Positions 37,001 to 46,737 of a stretch of DNA of 64,000 nucleotides are shown here, one piece after another (position 1 is the stretch's first letter; the number at the start of each line of letters is the position of its first letter). Both the position numbers and the translations under genes were made by a program. The DNA lies in the NCBI GenBank assembly GCA_948530865.1, contig CAOTKV010000001.1, forward strand, positions 248,001 to 312,000. The letters are read 5' to 3'. The notes under the pieces were generated by a model. It did not search any database. It saw only the letters and a list, made by a program, of their open reading frames with translations, and was not told where the DNA came from. The stretch comes from an uncultured Clostridia bacterium. Lineage in GTDB: Bacteria > Bacillota > Clostridia > TANB77 > CAG-508.

Positions 37001-38149
37001 ATGAGAAGATTATTTACATCAGAAAGTGTTACAGAAGGACATCCAGATAAACTATGTGATTATATATCAGATAGTATTTTGGATAGTTATTTTGCAAAAG
37101 ATCCATATTCAAGAGTTGCATGTGAAACTGTTGCTGGAAAAGGGCAAATTTTAGTTACAGGAGAAATTACTTCAAATGCAGAAGTTGATATTGAACAAAT
37201 AGTAAGAAATACTATAAAAGAAGTTGGTTTTGATAATAGTGAAACTGATATTGATTATAGAACTTGCAAAGTTTTATTAAACATATCAAAGCAGTCAGCA
37301 GATATTGCACTTGGAGTGGACAAGTCACTAGAAAATAAAGAAGGAATACATGAAGAAGAATCAGAAGGTGCAGGAGACCAAGGTATGATGTTTGGTTTTG
37401 CAACTAATGAAACAGAAGATTATATGCCAATGCCAATATATTTAGCACATAAACTAGCTAAAAGATTAAGCGAGGTTAGAAAAGAAAATATAATTAACTA
37501 CATAAGACCAGATGGAAAAGTTCAAGTTACAGTAGAATATGAAGATAATAAACCAGTGAGAATAGATACAATTGTTCTATCTACACAGCATAATAGTGAT
37601 GCAGATTTAGAAAAATTAAAAGCTGATATAAAACAGTATGTAATAAAACCAATAGTACCAGCAGAATTGCTAGATTCAGAAACAAAATACTATATAAATC
37701 CTACTGGAAGATTTGTTATTGGTGGACCATTAGGAGATAGTGGATTAACTGGTAGAAAGATTATTGTTGATACATATGGTGGATATAGTCGTCATGGTGG
37801 AGGAGCTTTTTCTGGTAAAGATCCAACTAAAGTTGATAGATCAGCAGCATATATGGCAAGATTTATTGCTAAAAATATTGTTGCAAATGGATTTGCAAGT
37901 AAATGTGAAATTCAACTTTCTTATGCAATAGGTGTTGCAGAACCACTTTCTATATATGTAGATACATTTGGGACTGGAAAAATTTCAGATAGTGAAATAA
38001 TTCAAAAAATAAGAAACAACTTTAAACTTACACCAAGAGGAATTATTGAAAGTTTAGATTTAAGAAGACCAATATACAAGAAAACGACTAATTATGGTCA
38101 TTTTGGCAAAAAAGATTTACCATGGGAGCAAATAATAAAATTAGCATAG
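37001..38149 (+). CDS. metK: S-adenosylmethionine synthetase
   Basis: MetK makes S-adenosylmethionine from methionine and ATP. Signatures are ESVTEGHPDK at the start, GAGDQGMMFGFA and GGGAFSGKDPTKVDRSAAY. The start is the ATG at 37001 (MRRLFTSE), seven bases after AAGGAGG, giving 382 residues. An upstream in-frame ATG at 36941 lies within the riboswitch terminator and is rejected. Expression is controlled by the SAM-I riboswitch. Confidence 0.97.
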   Translation: MRRLFTSESVTEGHPDKLCDYISDSILDSYFAKDPYSRVACETVAGKGQILVTGEITSNAEVDIEQIVRNTIKEVGFDNSETDIDYRTCKVLLNISKQSADIALGVDKSLENKEGIHEEESEGAGDQGMMFGFATNETEDYMPMPIYLAHKLAKRLSEVRKENIINYIRPDGKVQVTVEYEDNKPVRIDTIVLSTQHNSDADLEKLKADIKQYVIKPIVPAELLDSETKYYINPTGRFVIGGPLGDSGLTGRKIIVDTYGGYSRHGGGAFSGKDPTKVDRSAAYMARFIAKNIVANGFASKCEIQLSYAIGVAEPLSIYVDTFGTGKISDSEIIQKIRNNFKLTPRGIIESLDLRRPIYKKTTNYGHFGKKDLPWEQIIKLA

Positions 38150-38177
38150 ATGTAAGGTAAATGTAATATAGCATTTA

Positions 38178-38206
38178 TTGACTTTTGCTGTCATTATCTA
38201 TATAAT
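38178..38206 (+). promoter_or_regulatory. Promoter of the glucosaminidase gene, followed by a 5'-UTR hairpin
   Basis: TTGACT (38178-38183), 17-base spacer, TATAAT (38201-38206). An 11-bp inverted repeat (38210-38220 / 38238-38248) lies in the leader before the ribosome binding site. Confidence 0.7.
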
Positions 38207-38267
38207 TTAATTGAATAATTGAGACTATTGTAGTATTAATTATTCAATTGAATTAAGAGGTGATAAT

Positions 38268-40028
38268 GTGAAATATAAAAAATTGGTAATAAGTATAATA
38301 TTAGTAATGATTGCATCATATTTATTAATATCATTTAATCCAATAACTTCAAGTAAAGTTTTAGCAGTAAGAGGTGCACCAGGAAATTTAACTAGAGATA
38401 TAGATGGATTAGACGATGGATTATATCCAGGCTATAAACAATTAATAAAAAGCTTGCAAGCAAGTCATCCTAATTATACATTTTTACTTTATTACACAGG
38501 ATTAGATTGGGGAGAAGTATTAGTAACAGAATATCAAGGTCATAATGGAACACCTTTAAATTTATTTCAAGTAGGTGCAAAATATAATGGAAAATGGCTT
38601 TGCCCAATTTGTGGAAATAGAGTTTTTGATAATGGGTCATGGTGTTGTGCGTCACTTGATGCTTTAGCATATATGATAGATCCTAGAAATTCAATAAATG
38701 AAAATGATGTTTTTCAATTTAAAGATTTAGAGGGGGCAGATGTATCATATGATGATATAGCAAGAGCTGTTTCAGGATATGGAGCATATTTGAATAATGG
38801 AGAAGCAATTCAAGCAATTGTTGATGCTAGTCATGAATATAATATAAATGGATATTTCTTAGTTGCTAAAATTGTTAATGAACATGGAAAGAATGGTTCT
38901 ACTCTAAGTAATGGTAATGGTTATAATGGCAATTATGTAGGATGTTATAATTATTTTAATATAGGTTCTTATGGTAATGGTTCATCTACAATAATAAATA
39001 ATGGATTAGCATATGCTCAAAGTCACGGTTGGACATCTAGAAGAGCTTCAATTTTTGGTGGAGCAAAAGAGGTTAAAAATAGCTATATATCAAGGTATAG
39101 TCAAAACACATTATATTATCAAAAATTTAATGTATCAGGAAAATCGGCACTAGGTTCACATCAATATCAACAAAATATAATGGCTGCTCAAAGTCAAGGA
39201 ACAAGTTTAAGAAAGTATTATAGTAATTTAGGTGCAAATAATCATGTATTTATAATACCAGTTTATGAGAATATGCCAAAAACAGCATGCACTAGACCAA
39301 ATCAATCAGAGCCAAGTACAATTTTCTATGAAATTGCAAATATACAAAATATAAATACACTAACTGTTAGAGCATCAGCAAATGGTACTGCAATAGGAAC
39401 TCTAAATAATGGAGAAAGAATTAAAGTATTACAAAGATCTGCAGCTCCAATAAATGGTTCATATTGGGATTTAATTGTTTCAGAAAGAACAGGAACTTAT
39501 GGGTATGCTGAAAGAATAAGAGGAAATCAAACATTTATTTTTGCAGATGGTACAACAGGAGGTAATGCACCACCACCAGCACCAATTAAGCCACAAGAAC
39601 CACCAAAACCTGTTAAACCACCTAAGAATTTAGAAACTGATGTAAGAGTAATATTTGATTATGGACCATGTATTGAAATTTTACCAGATATAACATGTAA
39701 TGATGTAAGAACAAAATATAAAGAAGTTGGAGAAATGACAATTGTAGATTCAGCTGGAAATCAAGTAACATCAGATACATTAGCAACTGGACATAAAGCT
39801 TCAATTGGTGGTACTACATATACAATTATAAAAAGAGGCGATGTAAATGGAGATGGAAGTCTTAATATAATGGATGCAATTTCTATGTTAAACGCTGTAC
39901 AAAATAATACAAATTTAGAAGCAGTTAATAAAAGAGCAGCATGTGTAAAAGGTAATGCAAACTTTAATATAACAGATGTTGTATATTTATTAAATTGTAT
40001 AAAAGAAGAAGCTTTTTTAGGCTTATAA
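38268..40028 (+). CDS. Secreted glucosaminidase with SH3b and dockerin domains
   Basis: A signal peptide (about 1-33, ending SSKVLA) directs secretion. An N-terminal segment (about 45-150) contains a cysteine cluster CPICGN ... WCCAS. An N-acetylglucosaminidase-like peptidoglycan hydrolase domain follows (about 170-330: YNINGYFLVAKIVNEHGKNG, YNYFNIGSYG). Then come an SH3b wall-binding domain (about 355-420), a Pro/Lys linker, a small beta domain and a type I dockerin-like module (GDVNGDGSLNIMDA and a more degenerate second loop with NFNITDVVYLLN). Start GTG 38268 after GAGGTG. A dockerin on an autolysin implies a cohesin-bearing partner, which is not in the window. Confidence 0.85.
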   Translation: MKYKKLVISIILVMIASYLLISFNPITSSKVLAVRGAPGNLTRDIDGLDDGLYPGYKQLIKSLQASHPNYTFLLYYTGLDWGEVLVTEYQGHNGTPLNLFQVGAKYNGKWLCPICGNRVFDNGSWCCASLDALAYMIDPRNSINENDVFQFKDLEGADVSYDDIARAVSGYGAYLNNGEAIQAIVDASHEYNINGYFLVAKIVNEHGKNGSTLSNGNGYNGNYVGCYNYFNIGSYGNGSSTIINNGLAYAQSHGWTSRRASIFGGAKEVKNSYISRYSQNTLYYQKFNVSGKSALGSHQYQQNIMAAQSQGTSLRKYYSNLGANNHVFIIPVYENMPKTACTRPNQSEPSTIFYEIANIQNINTLTVRASANGTAIGTLNNGERIKVLQRSAAPINGSYWDLIVSERTGTYGYAERIRGNQTFIFADGTTGGNAPPPAPIKPQEPPKPVKPPKNLETDVRVIFDYGPCIEILPDITCNDVRTKYKEVGEMTIVDSAGNQVTSDTLATGHKASIGGTTYTIIKRGDVNGDGSLNIMDAISMLNAVQNNTNLEAVNKRAACVKGNANFNITDVVYLLNCIKEEAFLGL

Positions 40029-40047
40029 AATTTAAGGAGGAAAAATA

Positions 40048-41478
40048 ATGAATTGTACTAATTGCGGGAAAGAAATTCTAGAAGGAGAAGACAAAATTTG
40101 TGAAGAATGCAAAAAGAAACTTTTAGAAGAACTTTCAAACGAAAATGAAAAAGAAAAGACAGAAGAAGTATCACAAGAAGAGAAAAAAGAAGAAGATTCA
40201 AAAAAAGAATCTAAAAAAGAGAAAAAGGAAGATGAGTTTAAAGTAACAAATGGTACAGAAAAAAATAGTAAACTTAAGTTTGTTATAGCAGGTGCTATTA
40301 TAGTATTAATTATAGCATTAGCAAGTTTAATAATTTTACAAGCTTTAGGTGGTTTCTCTAATAAAATTGGAAATACAATAGGAAATATAAGAAACTATGG
40401 ATATGGTGTAGATGATGGAAAATATATTTATTATTTATCTCCAAATGAAGATTCTTCAAAGGTAGGAATCTGTAAAGTAAAGAATAATGGAAAAGAAGAA
40501 CCACAAGAATTATTTATGGAAGATATAGATATTCTTTCAATAAATTCTTATAAAAATTATATATATTTTATAGGAGTTGGAGCAGAAGTATATAGTGAAT
40601 CAGATGAAGTTGATAATAAAATATATAGAATGAAAAAAGATGGTTCAGATTTAGAAGTTATAAATGACAACAACTTTAATAATGATTGTTATGAAATATA
40701 TGTATTAAACAATTCAGTTTACTATATTGGTGCAGATGAAAATATTTATAAAATGGATTTAAATGGAACAAATGCTCAAAAAGTTGCTGATAATGGAACT
40801 GGTTATATAGGAATCACAAATAAATATATTATATATAATGTTGCAAATGAATCTGGAGATAATTATATAACATATATTATGAATTTGGATGGAACAAATG
40901 GAAGACCAATTTTAGAAAATAAAAGATTATATAGTGTAGATATAGAAAATGACTATGTTTACTATACAAATACAGATAAACAAATATATAGAACAAAGAT
41001 TGATTCTGGAGAAGAAGAATTAATACTAGATACAACAGCATATAACTTAAATTTAAAAGATGGTTATTTATATTACTTAAATTATGTTGATGCAGAAAAT
41101 GAAGATTACACAGTTTGCTTATATAGAGCAAAAGCTGATGGAACAGAAAAAGAAGCACAAAAAGTAAAAGAATTATCAACATATTCTTCATATATAAATG
41201 TTGTAGGTGATTGGGTAATGTACTTAGACCACGATAATGAATCAGGATTTATAAATCTTGTTAATAAAGATATGACAGGAACTGAAAAGAAAATATATAA
41301 TTTAGAATATGCAGAATATTATAATGAAACAGTTGATGAATCAAATGTTTCAGAAACACCAGAAACTCCTGAAGATACAGCAACACCATCAGATGCAACA
41401 AATACAACAGTGACAGACACTACTACTACACCTGCTCCAACAAATACTGAAGCTCCAGTTGCCAATACAGTTCAATAA
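40048..41478 (+). CDS. Zinc-ribbon membrane protein with DUF5050-type beta-propeller-like domain
   Basis: The N-terminus is a zinc ribbon (CTNCGKEIL ... CEECKK). A highly charged Lys/Glu region follows (about 30-70), then one transmembrane helix (about 75-98) and a large extracellular part. The latter is made of repeated YYIGADENIYKMDLNGT-like units (YIYYLS, YIYFIG, VYYIGAD, YVYYTNTD, YLYYLNY), matching DUF5050. A Thr/Pro-rich tail ends the protein. Topology suggests a cytoplasmic zinc ribbon and an outside sensor or binding domain. Function unknown. AAGGAGG precedes the ATG. A terminator follows. Confidence 0.8.
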   Translation: MNCTNCGKEILEGEDKICEECKKKLLEELSNENEKEKTEEVSQEEKKEEDSKKESKKEKKEDEFKVTNGTEKNSKLKFVIAGAIIVLIIALASLIILQALGGFSNKIGNTIGNIRNYGYGVDDGKYIYYLSPNEDSSKVGICKVKNNGKEEPQELFMEDIDILSINSYKNYIYFIGVGAEVYSESDEVDNKIYRMKKDGSDLEVINDNNFNNDCYEIYVLNNSVYYIGADENIYKMDLNGTNAQKVADNGTGYIGITNKYIIYNVANESGDNYITYIMNLDGTNGRPILENKRLYSVDIENDYVYYTNTDKQIYRTKIDSGEEELILDTTAYNLNLKDGYLYYLNYVDAENEDYTVCLYRAKADGTEKEAQKVKELSTYSSYINVVGDWVMYLDHDNESGFINLVNKDMTGTEKKIYNLEYAEYYNETVDESNVSETPETPEDTATPSDATNTTVTDTTTTPAPTNTEAPVANTVQ

Positions 41479-41487
41479 AAAATATAG

Positions 41488-41520
41488 CTCGCCTAAAATT
41501 ACTAATAGGCGAGTTTTTTA
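41488..41520 (+). terminator. Hairpin terminator
   Basis: CTCGCCTA (41488-41495) pairs with TAGGCGAG (41506-41513), followed by TTTTTTA. Confidence 0.9.
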
Positions 41521-41521
41521 T

Positions 41522-42075
41522 TGATAAAACAACAAATATATGATATAACACTTATGTTAACTTCAAAAACCCAAAATGAAGGTATATGATATGTTTGAAT
41601 TTTTGCTTCGGAAAACAGTTTTAAGAAAATTAAATAGGGAGGATCAGGATATTGCACTTGTGTTAAAGGATGAAATCCAGTTATCTGTACTTTGTTTTTT
41701 GGCACTGATTACAGTTCTACTAATGCCATGTGTGTTATTACTGGTAATATGTTTTTTAGTAGAGGAAACACTGGTAAATTCGGGATGTATTATTTTTACC
41801 TTTTTGCATACTATGGATTTGTTGCATGGCTTATTTATAAGTTTGTATCTGAAATTTCAATTTTTATGTGTTTAATTCATTCTAAAAAAATATACAACAA
41901 AAGGGGGATGTTCTTTTAAAAGAAGATTTTGAAAAGATAGAAGAAGAGAATTACAAATTATATAGTGATATAACACATCAAGAGTGTAAAGGTTACTGCT
42001 ATTGGACTTGCTTTTCAATCTTGAAATGTTTGAAAAAGGTGAAATAAGATTTGTTGCAGAAAAGCTTTTCGATTT
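41522..42075 (+). pseudogene. Decayed coding region at the edge of the accessory block
   Basis: Two overlapping plus-strand frames encode membrane-protein-like pieces: one from 41576 (KLNREDQDIALVLKDEI followed by hydrophobic sequence) and one from 41692 (FYLFAYYGFVAWLIYKF). A third open piece at 41905-42048 reads LLKEDFEKIEEENYKLYSD and ends in CFSILKCLKKVK. None has a clean start and ribosome site over its full length, and the frames break into each other, so I read this as one or two genes ruined by frameshifts. I could not identify the family. Confidence 0.45.
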
Positions 42076-42112
42076 AAAAACCCCCAGGCAAATTACTTGC
42101 CTGGGGGTTTTT
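42076..42112. terminator. Very strong bidirectional terminator
   Basis: Perfect 16-bp stem (42076-42091 / 42097-42112) with CCCCCAGGC pairing with GCCTGGGGG, flanked by A and T runs. On the minus strand it terminates the VWA operon. Confidence 0.92.
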
Positions 42113-42146
42113 AGGTTATTTAATACGATTTTTGAAAAAAACAGAT

Positions 42147-43859
42147 TTACATCTGAGCGTTGAAAAGGTTCTTAAGCGAATAGATTATATCGTCTGTGTC
42201 AGCATTGATACTTGCAGCCTCATTTATCTGAGAAATCTTTTTCAAAGCATCGATATTGGCATTGTATCCGATTGTGTAAATCGGAACATTCAAGTTCTCT
42301 ATAAATGGACTTACTTTTTCAAGAGATCCATCACTGTTACCATCACTGAGTACAAAAAGCATAAACTTAGCATCAGGATGATCAGCTTTGGACTGTTCAA
42401 GCATCTGAAGACCAACTGCGATTGCATCAAATGTCCTTGTGCCACCAGCACCGCTTAATCCATTGATTTCTCCATTGAAATAAGCTCTGTGGTTAAGATC
42501 AAATTTGGCAATGGGGAGGTTGATTGTGACATCGCTGTTGTAGGTAACTAATCCTACATAGTTTTCAGAGTTGATATACTGACCAGCGTTGATAAGTGAC
42601 TCTTTCATTGCATTAAGAGGAGCACCGTCAACACTTCCAGAAGTATCGATGATGAACACGGCAACAATTTCCTGACCATTGTCTTTCTTGTTTTTCCAGA
42701 GTTGCTGTGCATCTAAAAGGGTGTTTCCATCTGCATTACGAACTTCAGGTACATAATCACTGTGACCACCGAATCCGTATTCTTTAGCAGATTCCTGAGC
42801 TTCCTGACTTGTAGCAAAATCAACAAAAAGCTTCATTACTTCTTTTTTATCAGCAGAAAGATCACCAATACTGTAAAGCGGATTATCATGTCTTACACCA
42901 AATGGTACGAAAACATAGTTACGAAGTGCAGGTTTGTTAGCAAAACCCTGATATTCCAGAATCATTGCATCTAAAACACCAGAATCAATAGCACCCTGCA
43001 TCTGCACCGTATTGTAAGAAACAACAGGCACATTAGCCTGAAAAGCCTGGAAGTTGGCGATTGCCTCTTCACTAAGTGGATTAGAGCTATCGAAGGTAAG
43101 AAGTTCAGACATAAGGAAATTAATACCTGCTGAGCTTGCATAAGGATTTGTATAACCCATAGCAATTTCATTGTTAATAGTTGCCTCTACAATGGTTTCT
43201 AAGTTCACAGAACCATATTTCTCTGTAATCTTATTATAAGTTTCCTTATTCAGAACAATACCTGCAACGTTTCTAACCAAAGATTCAGTTTCCTGAGTAA
43301 GAGTCACACCGTGGGCTTTAAGCATGCTAATCCAACATTCATTGGAAGGTGTGATTGCATCAGGAACACTTTTACCAGAGACGATATAGTCTACCATTAC
43401 GCCTGAAGAAATACTTCTAAGGCTAACAGAAACTGTTTTTCCGTCTGAAGTAGTATAACCCTGCTTGTTAAAATCTTCAACAACTTTGACAAGCCATGTG
43501 TTATAATCGGTTTCAGAAGATTCTTTCATTGTTTCTCTGCCAGCTTTTTCAGGGGAAGAGAATATTTCGATGTTTACTTCACCTTTTCCTTCAACCTTAT
43601 AGAAATATGTTCCGATTTCTGGAAGCTCATCCTGCAGAGAACTTGCCTCAAGGTCAACAGTTCCTTTGGTAGGGTGTTCTACTTTTTTTACATCAACTTT
43701 TTTATCAACGTACCGGTTCAGCTCTTCAACTGTTTGTTCAGCTGTGATCTGATTTGTTGTTTTTCCAGCATTGTCTACCAGTGACATGATGCCGAAGATT
43801 GCTGCGAAAACGATTACTGCGAGAATTGCGGTTCCTCCAATTACTTTACGTTTACTCAT
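42147..43859 (-). CDS. Solute-binding-protein-like plus von Willebrand factor A domain protein
   Basis: An N-terminal membrane anchor or signal (about 6-28) is followed by a periplasmic-binding-protein-like region (about 80-375, with FQANVPVVSYN and GVLDAMILEYQ). A C-terminal VWA domain (about 397-570) has a complete MIDAS: DTSGS at 405-409, GGTRTFDA near 472-479, and LSDGNSDG near 505-512. VWA domains bind protein partners through a metal ion. The protein should face outward. It is the second gene of a minus-strand pair (15 bases after the 246-residue protein), with an AAGGAGG site. Composition is G/C-richer than the backbone. SBP-VWA proteins of this kind are found with TelA/XpaC genes in stress clusters. 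Confidence 0.82.
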   Translation of the reverse strand: MSKRKVIGGTAILAVIVFAAIFGIMSLVDNAGKTTNQITAEQTVEELNRYVDKKVDVKKVEHPTKGTVDLEASSLQDELPEIGTYFYKVEGKGEVNIEIFSSPEKAGRETMKESSETDYNTWLVKVVEDFNKQGYTTSDGKTVSVSLRSISSGVMVDYIVSGKSVPDAITPSNECWISMLKAHGVTLTQETESLVRNVAGIVLNKETYNKITEKYGSVNLETIVEATINNEIAMGYTNPYASSAGINFLMSELLTFDSSNPLSEEAIANFQAFQANVPVVSYNTVQMQGAIDSGVLDAMILEYQGFANKPALRNYVFVPFGVRHDNPLYSIGDLSADKKEVMKLFVDFATSQEAQESAKEYGFGGHSDYVPEVRNADGNTLLDAQQLWKNKKDNGQEIVAVFIIDTSGSVDGAPLNAMKESLINAGQYINSENYVGLVTYNSDVTINLPIAKFDLNHRAYFNGEINGLSGAGGTRTFDAIAVGLQMLEQSKADHPDAKFMLFVLSDGNSDGSLEKVSPFIENLNVPIYTIGYNANIDALKKISQINEAASINADTDDIIYSLKNLFNAQM

Positions 43860-43873
43860 AAATTGTCTCCTCC

Positions 43874-44614
43874 TTATTGATTGTTGTTTGGTTCCTGAGT
43901 TTCATTGTAACTACTTTCGAAGGGCTTGAATTCATCCCTCTTCAGTACTTTGTTGAGCGCATCTGTCATATCACGAATTTCATCGACATTTATATGATGC
44001 GTATCTCCAATTGCACTTAAGGCAAGAAGTAAATCAGAATACTCCTTCAAAATGGTTTGATTGCTATCCAGCTTTTCATTAATGAAATTCCTATGAACTG
44101 AGATGTCTACTGAATCTGGATTTGAGAGATATTCCTTGTTATCAAACACAATAAGCCGATTAATAATGCTTTTTACATTGCTAAAAGCAAAAAACTCAGC
44201 TTTATTTGCTGTTTGATTCAAATATTTAAAGCTCTCAGAAACGCCATTTTGTTCCAGAAGTACTTTTAATGAGTCTTTCCTTCTTTGTAGTACTTTTAAC
44301 TGTTCAATTGCTTTAGTTATTTCCGGCTTGAAGGAAGGATCAGTTCTGATACATTGCCATAGAGCAGCGATACAATCATCAATAGTCTCCAGTTTGTCGA
44401 CTTTATAATCAACCTTATCTTTACTGAGCAAGATCATGTAATTTCCGAAGAAAAACATGAATATGCCGAACACAGCCAGAGAGATTGACAGTGCAAACTT
44501 GAATGCACCGCTACTTGGATTGAATCCCAATCCCAAGAATTTGTCAGAAAAACAAAGGATTGTGATGCCAATGAAAGCAACATTGAAAAGAATTAGCTTA
44601 ATAGGTTTCCGCAT
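43874..44614 (-). CDS. Membrane protein with helical C-terminal domain, probably XpaC-like
   Basis: Two N-terminal transmembrane helices (about 5-25 and 33-62) are followed by a cytoplasmic helical domain with the pattern seen in XpaC-type proteins: CIAALWQCIRTDPSFKPEI, a long helix, then FINEKLDSNQTILKEYSDLL. The assignment to the XpaC (PF10112) group is tentative. AAGGAGG precedes the ATG; the VWA gene follows directly. It is divergently transcribed from the plus-strand half of the cluster, sharing a 218-base promoter region. Confidence 0.6.
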   Translation of the reverse strand: MRKPIKLILFNVAFIGITILCFSDKFLGLGFNPSSGAFKFALSISLAVFGIFMFFFGNYMILLSKDKVDYKVDKLETIDDCIAALWQCIRTDPSFKPEITKAIEQLKVLQRRKDSLKVLLEQNGVSESFKYLNQTANKAEFFAFSNVKSIINRLIVFDNKEYLSNPDSVDISVHRNFINEKLDSNQTILKEYSDLLLALSAIGDTHHINVDEIRDMTDALNKVLKRDEFKPFESSYNETQEPNNNQ

Positions 44615-44664
44615 AAGTTTTCCTCCTTATCATATTATTATGTGGTAAATAGGTAAGTACCCCT

Positions 44665-44766
44665 ATTATACCTAACCTAAAAAAGATAAGCTATCTATAT
44701 AATGTTAACATAATTTGGAGAAAAAAGCAATCACTTATTGAAAAATAAACAAGTTCATGGTATAAT
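44665..44766. promoter_or_regulatory. Divergent promoter region of the accessory cluster
   Basis: Plus strand: TTGAAA (44738-44743), 17-base spacer, TATAAT (44761-44766), reading into the gene at 44833. Minus strand: a TATAAT -10 (complement of 44665-44670) with only a weak -35, reading into the gene ending at 44614. Confidence 0.65.
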
Positions 44767-44832
44767 TTAAATGTTAGCACTTTGACAATTAAATATCTTT
44801 TACGCACAAATACAATTTAAGGAGGTATTCAT

Positions 44833-45822
44833 ATGAGTTTCGTAAAGGAAAAATACCAATTTTGGGCATTGGGAATTGTTGTTGGAATTTTATTAATAAT
44901 TATCAATAACATCTTTTTAATTCCCAAAGAAGAACGGGCAAACCGAACTGAGATACTTGTAAACGCACCACAGCAAATGCATGACGCACTTGTTCAGACC
45001 TTGGAAGATGTCCGGTTGGATGATGACTATGTTCTTAAGTTTACAGATAGCAAGCAGGCTAATTTTACTGTAAACCAGGGATTGAATGCAAAAGGTGAGC
45101 TTATTGCTTATTCACCATTTGTTGCAGTATTCAATTCAGAGAATGACTATATCAAGGATCTTAAGGCACAGGAAATTTTTGTTAAGTCAGAAGTAGATTC
45201 AGATGAATTTGATTTTGATTTCAAAAAAGTGATTGATCAGATTCTTCAGGGCGAAACTAACTTTAAGGTGTATTATCCTGAGCGGGATTCTGTTTACTGG
45301 GATGAATTCTATAGCTTTCTTCTTTTTACTGTGAATGATGGATATTATCCTAAAGACGGTAAAGATATGGAAGAGGCTATTGAGGTTACCCAAAAATTTC
45401 TGAATAGCAAAAATGCAGAACCAATCAATGAGAAAGCATTAATAAGAAACAATGGTATTCCCAAAAACAGCATTTATTTCATGACTTATGTAGATCTTGC
45501 AAGACTATATAAAATTTCAAGCCTTAAGAATTTTAAGATAATGTATCCAACCTCAGTTGTGTATCACAGTTATTATGCTGATTTTGATGAGACTGGAAAG
45601 GTGCTTTTCGATTCATTATACGAAGCTGAAAAAGGCATTCTTGCAACAAAGAATCATGCAGGATATGTTAACCTGTACTATGCATACTACAACACTCTAT
45701 ATTCCAATGGAACTACTTATTTTAGTGATTCAGATCCTGGAAAAAGAGACATCTATAATGGTGTAGAAATTCCACAAAGCAATGTAACTATAAATAATAG
45801 CATCAATAAGGAGGAGCAGTAA
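44833..45822 (+). CDS. Membrane-anchored binding-protein-like protein (paralogue 1)
   Basis: One N-terminal transmembrane helix (about 11-32) is followed by an extracellular domain resembling type II solute-binding proteins: EILVNAPQQMHDAL, then LIAYSPFVAVFN, YPERDSVYWDEFYSFLLFTVNDGYYP and the late TSVVYHSYYADF. It is a clear paralogue of the product at 46738-47715, sharing SPF, YW-x-FY-x-F and VN-G-YP. No substrate is identifiable. AAGGAGG precedes the ATG. The stop overlaps the next start by one base (TAATG). Confidence 0.7.
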   Translation: MSFVKEKYQFWALGIVVGILLIIINNIFLIPKEERANRTEILVNAPQQMHDALVQTLEDVRLDDDYVLKFTDSKQANFTVNQGLNAKGELIAYSPFVAVFNSENDYIKDLKAQEIFVKSEVDSDEFDFDFKKVIDQILQGETNFKVYYPERDSVYWDEFYSFLLFTVNDGYYPKDGKDMEEAIEVTQKFLNSKNAEPINEKALIRNNGIPKNSIYFMTYVDLARLYKISSLKNFKIMYPTSVVYHSYYADFDETGKVLFDSLYEAEKGILATKNHAGYVNLYYAYYNTLYSNGTTYFSDSDPGKRDIYNGVEIPQSNVTINNSINKEEQ

Positions 45823-46736
45823 TGAAGAAAATCAAAGTAAGCGAAGGCTACAAAAAAGATGATGGAACCTTCGTTCACACAGTGACGATTGGTGAAGAAC
45901 GGTTCGAGAATGTGGAGAACATCAAAAAGTATCAGAAATGTGACTCAAGCAACTGTAAATACTTCCGGGAATGTCAGTGGAATGACGGTGTGGTCAGAAA
46001 GTTCGACTGCCAAAAGAATCGTGCTAGGGCAATTGGAGTTTATAACTTTATTACTGGCACAATGATAACATGTTTCTTCTGCTATTTATTTTTAGAAAGG
46101 CATGTTAGCTTTTTTAAAGGCGCTGGAATTATGCTTCTTGCTATTGTTGGGCTGGATGTTATCTGCACTATTATTGAAACTGCTGTACCCAATATTCGGG
46201 ACAATCATTTTCATAAAATGTTGCAGAAAAGAGATGGAAAACTGAAAGCAAGAACTAAAAAACAGAAAGCTGCTGAGGAAGCCAGAAAAGCCAATGAAGA
46301 ATTTGAAAAGATGTCTGGTTCTATGTATTATCAGGATATCGTTAATGCTGAAAATGCTGTTAACACTCTGAAGAAACTTTCAGATGAGTGTGATTTCGGT
46401 GACAATGATGAAAAAATCGATCAGTGTGTTAGAAAGCTGATTGAAATTATTGGAGTACTGAAGGAAGATGATTCTGGATATGGAAGAGTGGCATATCTTT
46501 TTGAAGTGTATATTGAGGAGTTTTATAACACCTTAAAGATGTATACAAACTTCATTAAGGCAGACATTCACAATTCCAGAAACGAACAGTTGCTTACTGA
46601 GTGTGTGGATTCGTTCCTGAAGTATCTGAACAATCAGAAAGTTCAGGCAATCTTCGATAAATCCTCAGTTGAAATTCAGTTCAGAACTGCAGCAGAAACT
46701 TTGAAAAAAATGGTAGATAGTAAAGGAGAGGAATAA
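45822..46736 (+). CDS. XpaC-like membrane protein with N-terminal Cys-rich domain
   Basis: Residues 1-65 form a soluble domain with cysteines (KCDSSNCKYFRECQW, KFDCQKN) that may bind metal. Two transmembrane helices (about 70-120) follow, then a Lys/Ala-rich coiled coil and a helical C-terminal domain (YLFEVYIEEFYNTLKMY) that resembles the XpaC/'5-bromo-4-chloroindolyl phosphate hydrolysis' family. Such proteins commonly sit next to telA. It lies between the two binding-protein-like paralogues with almost no spacing, so the three are one transcription unit. Confidence 0.6.
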   Translation: MKKIKVSEGYKKDDGTFVHTVTIGEERFENVENIKKYQKCDSSNCKYFRECQWNDGVVRKFDCQKNRARAIGVYNFITGTMITCFFCYLFLERHVSFFKGAGIMLLAIVGLDVICTIIETAVPNIRDNHFHKMLQKRDGKLKARTKKQKAAEEARKANEEFEKMSGSMYYQDIVNAENAVNTLKKLSDECDFGDNDEKIDQCVRKLIEIIGVLKEDDSGYGRVAYLFEVYIEEFYNTLKMYTNFIKADIHNSRNEQLLTECVDSFLKYLNNQKVQAIFDKSSVEIQFRTAAETLKKMVDSKGEE

Positions 46737-46737
46737 T

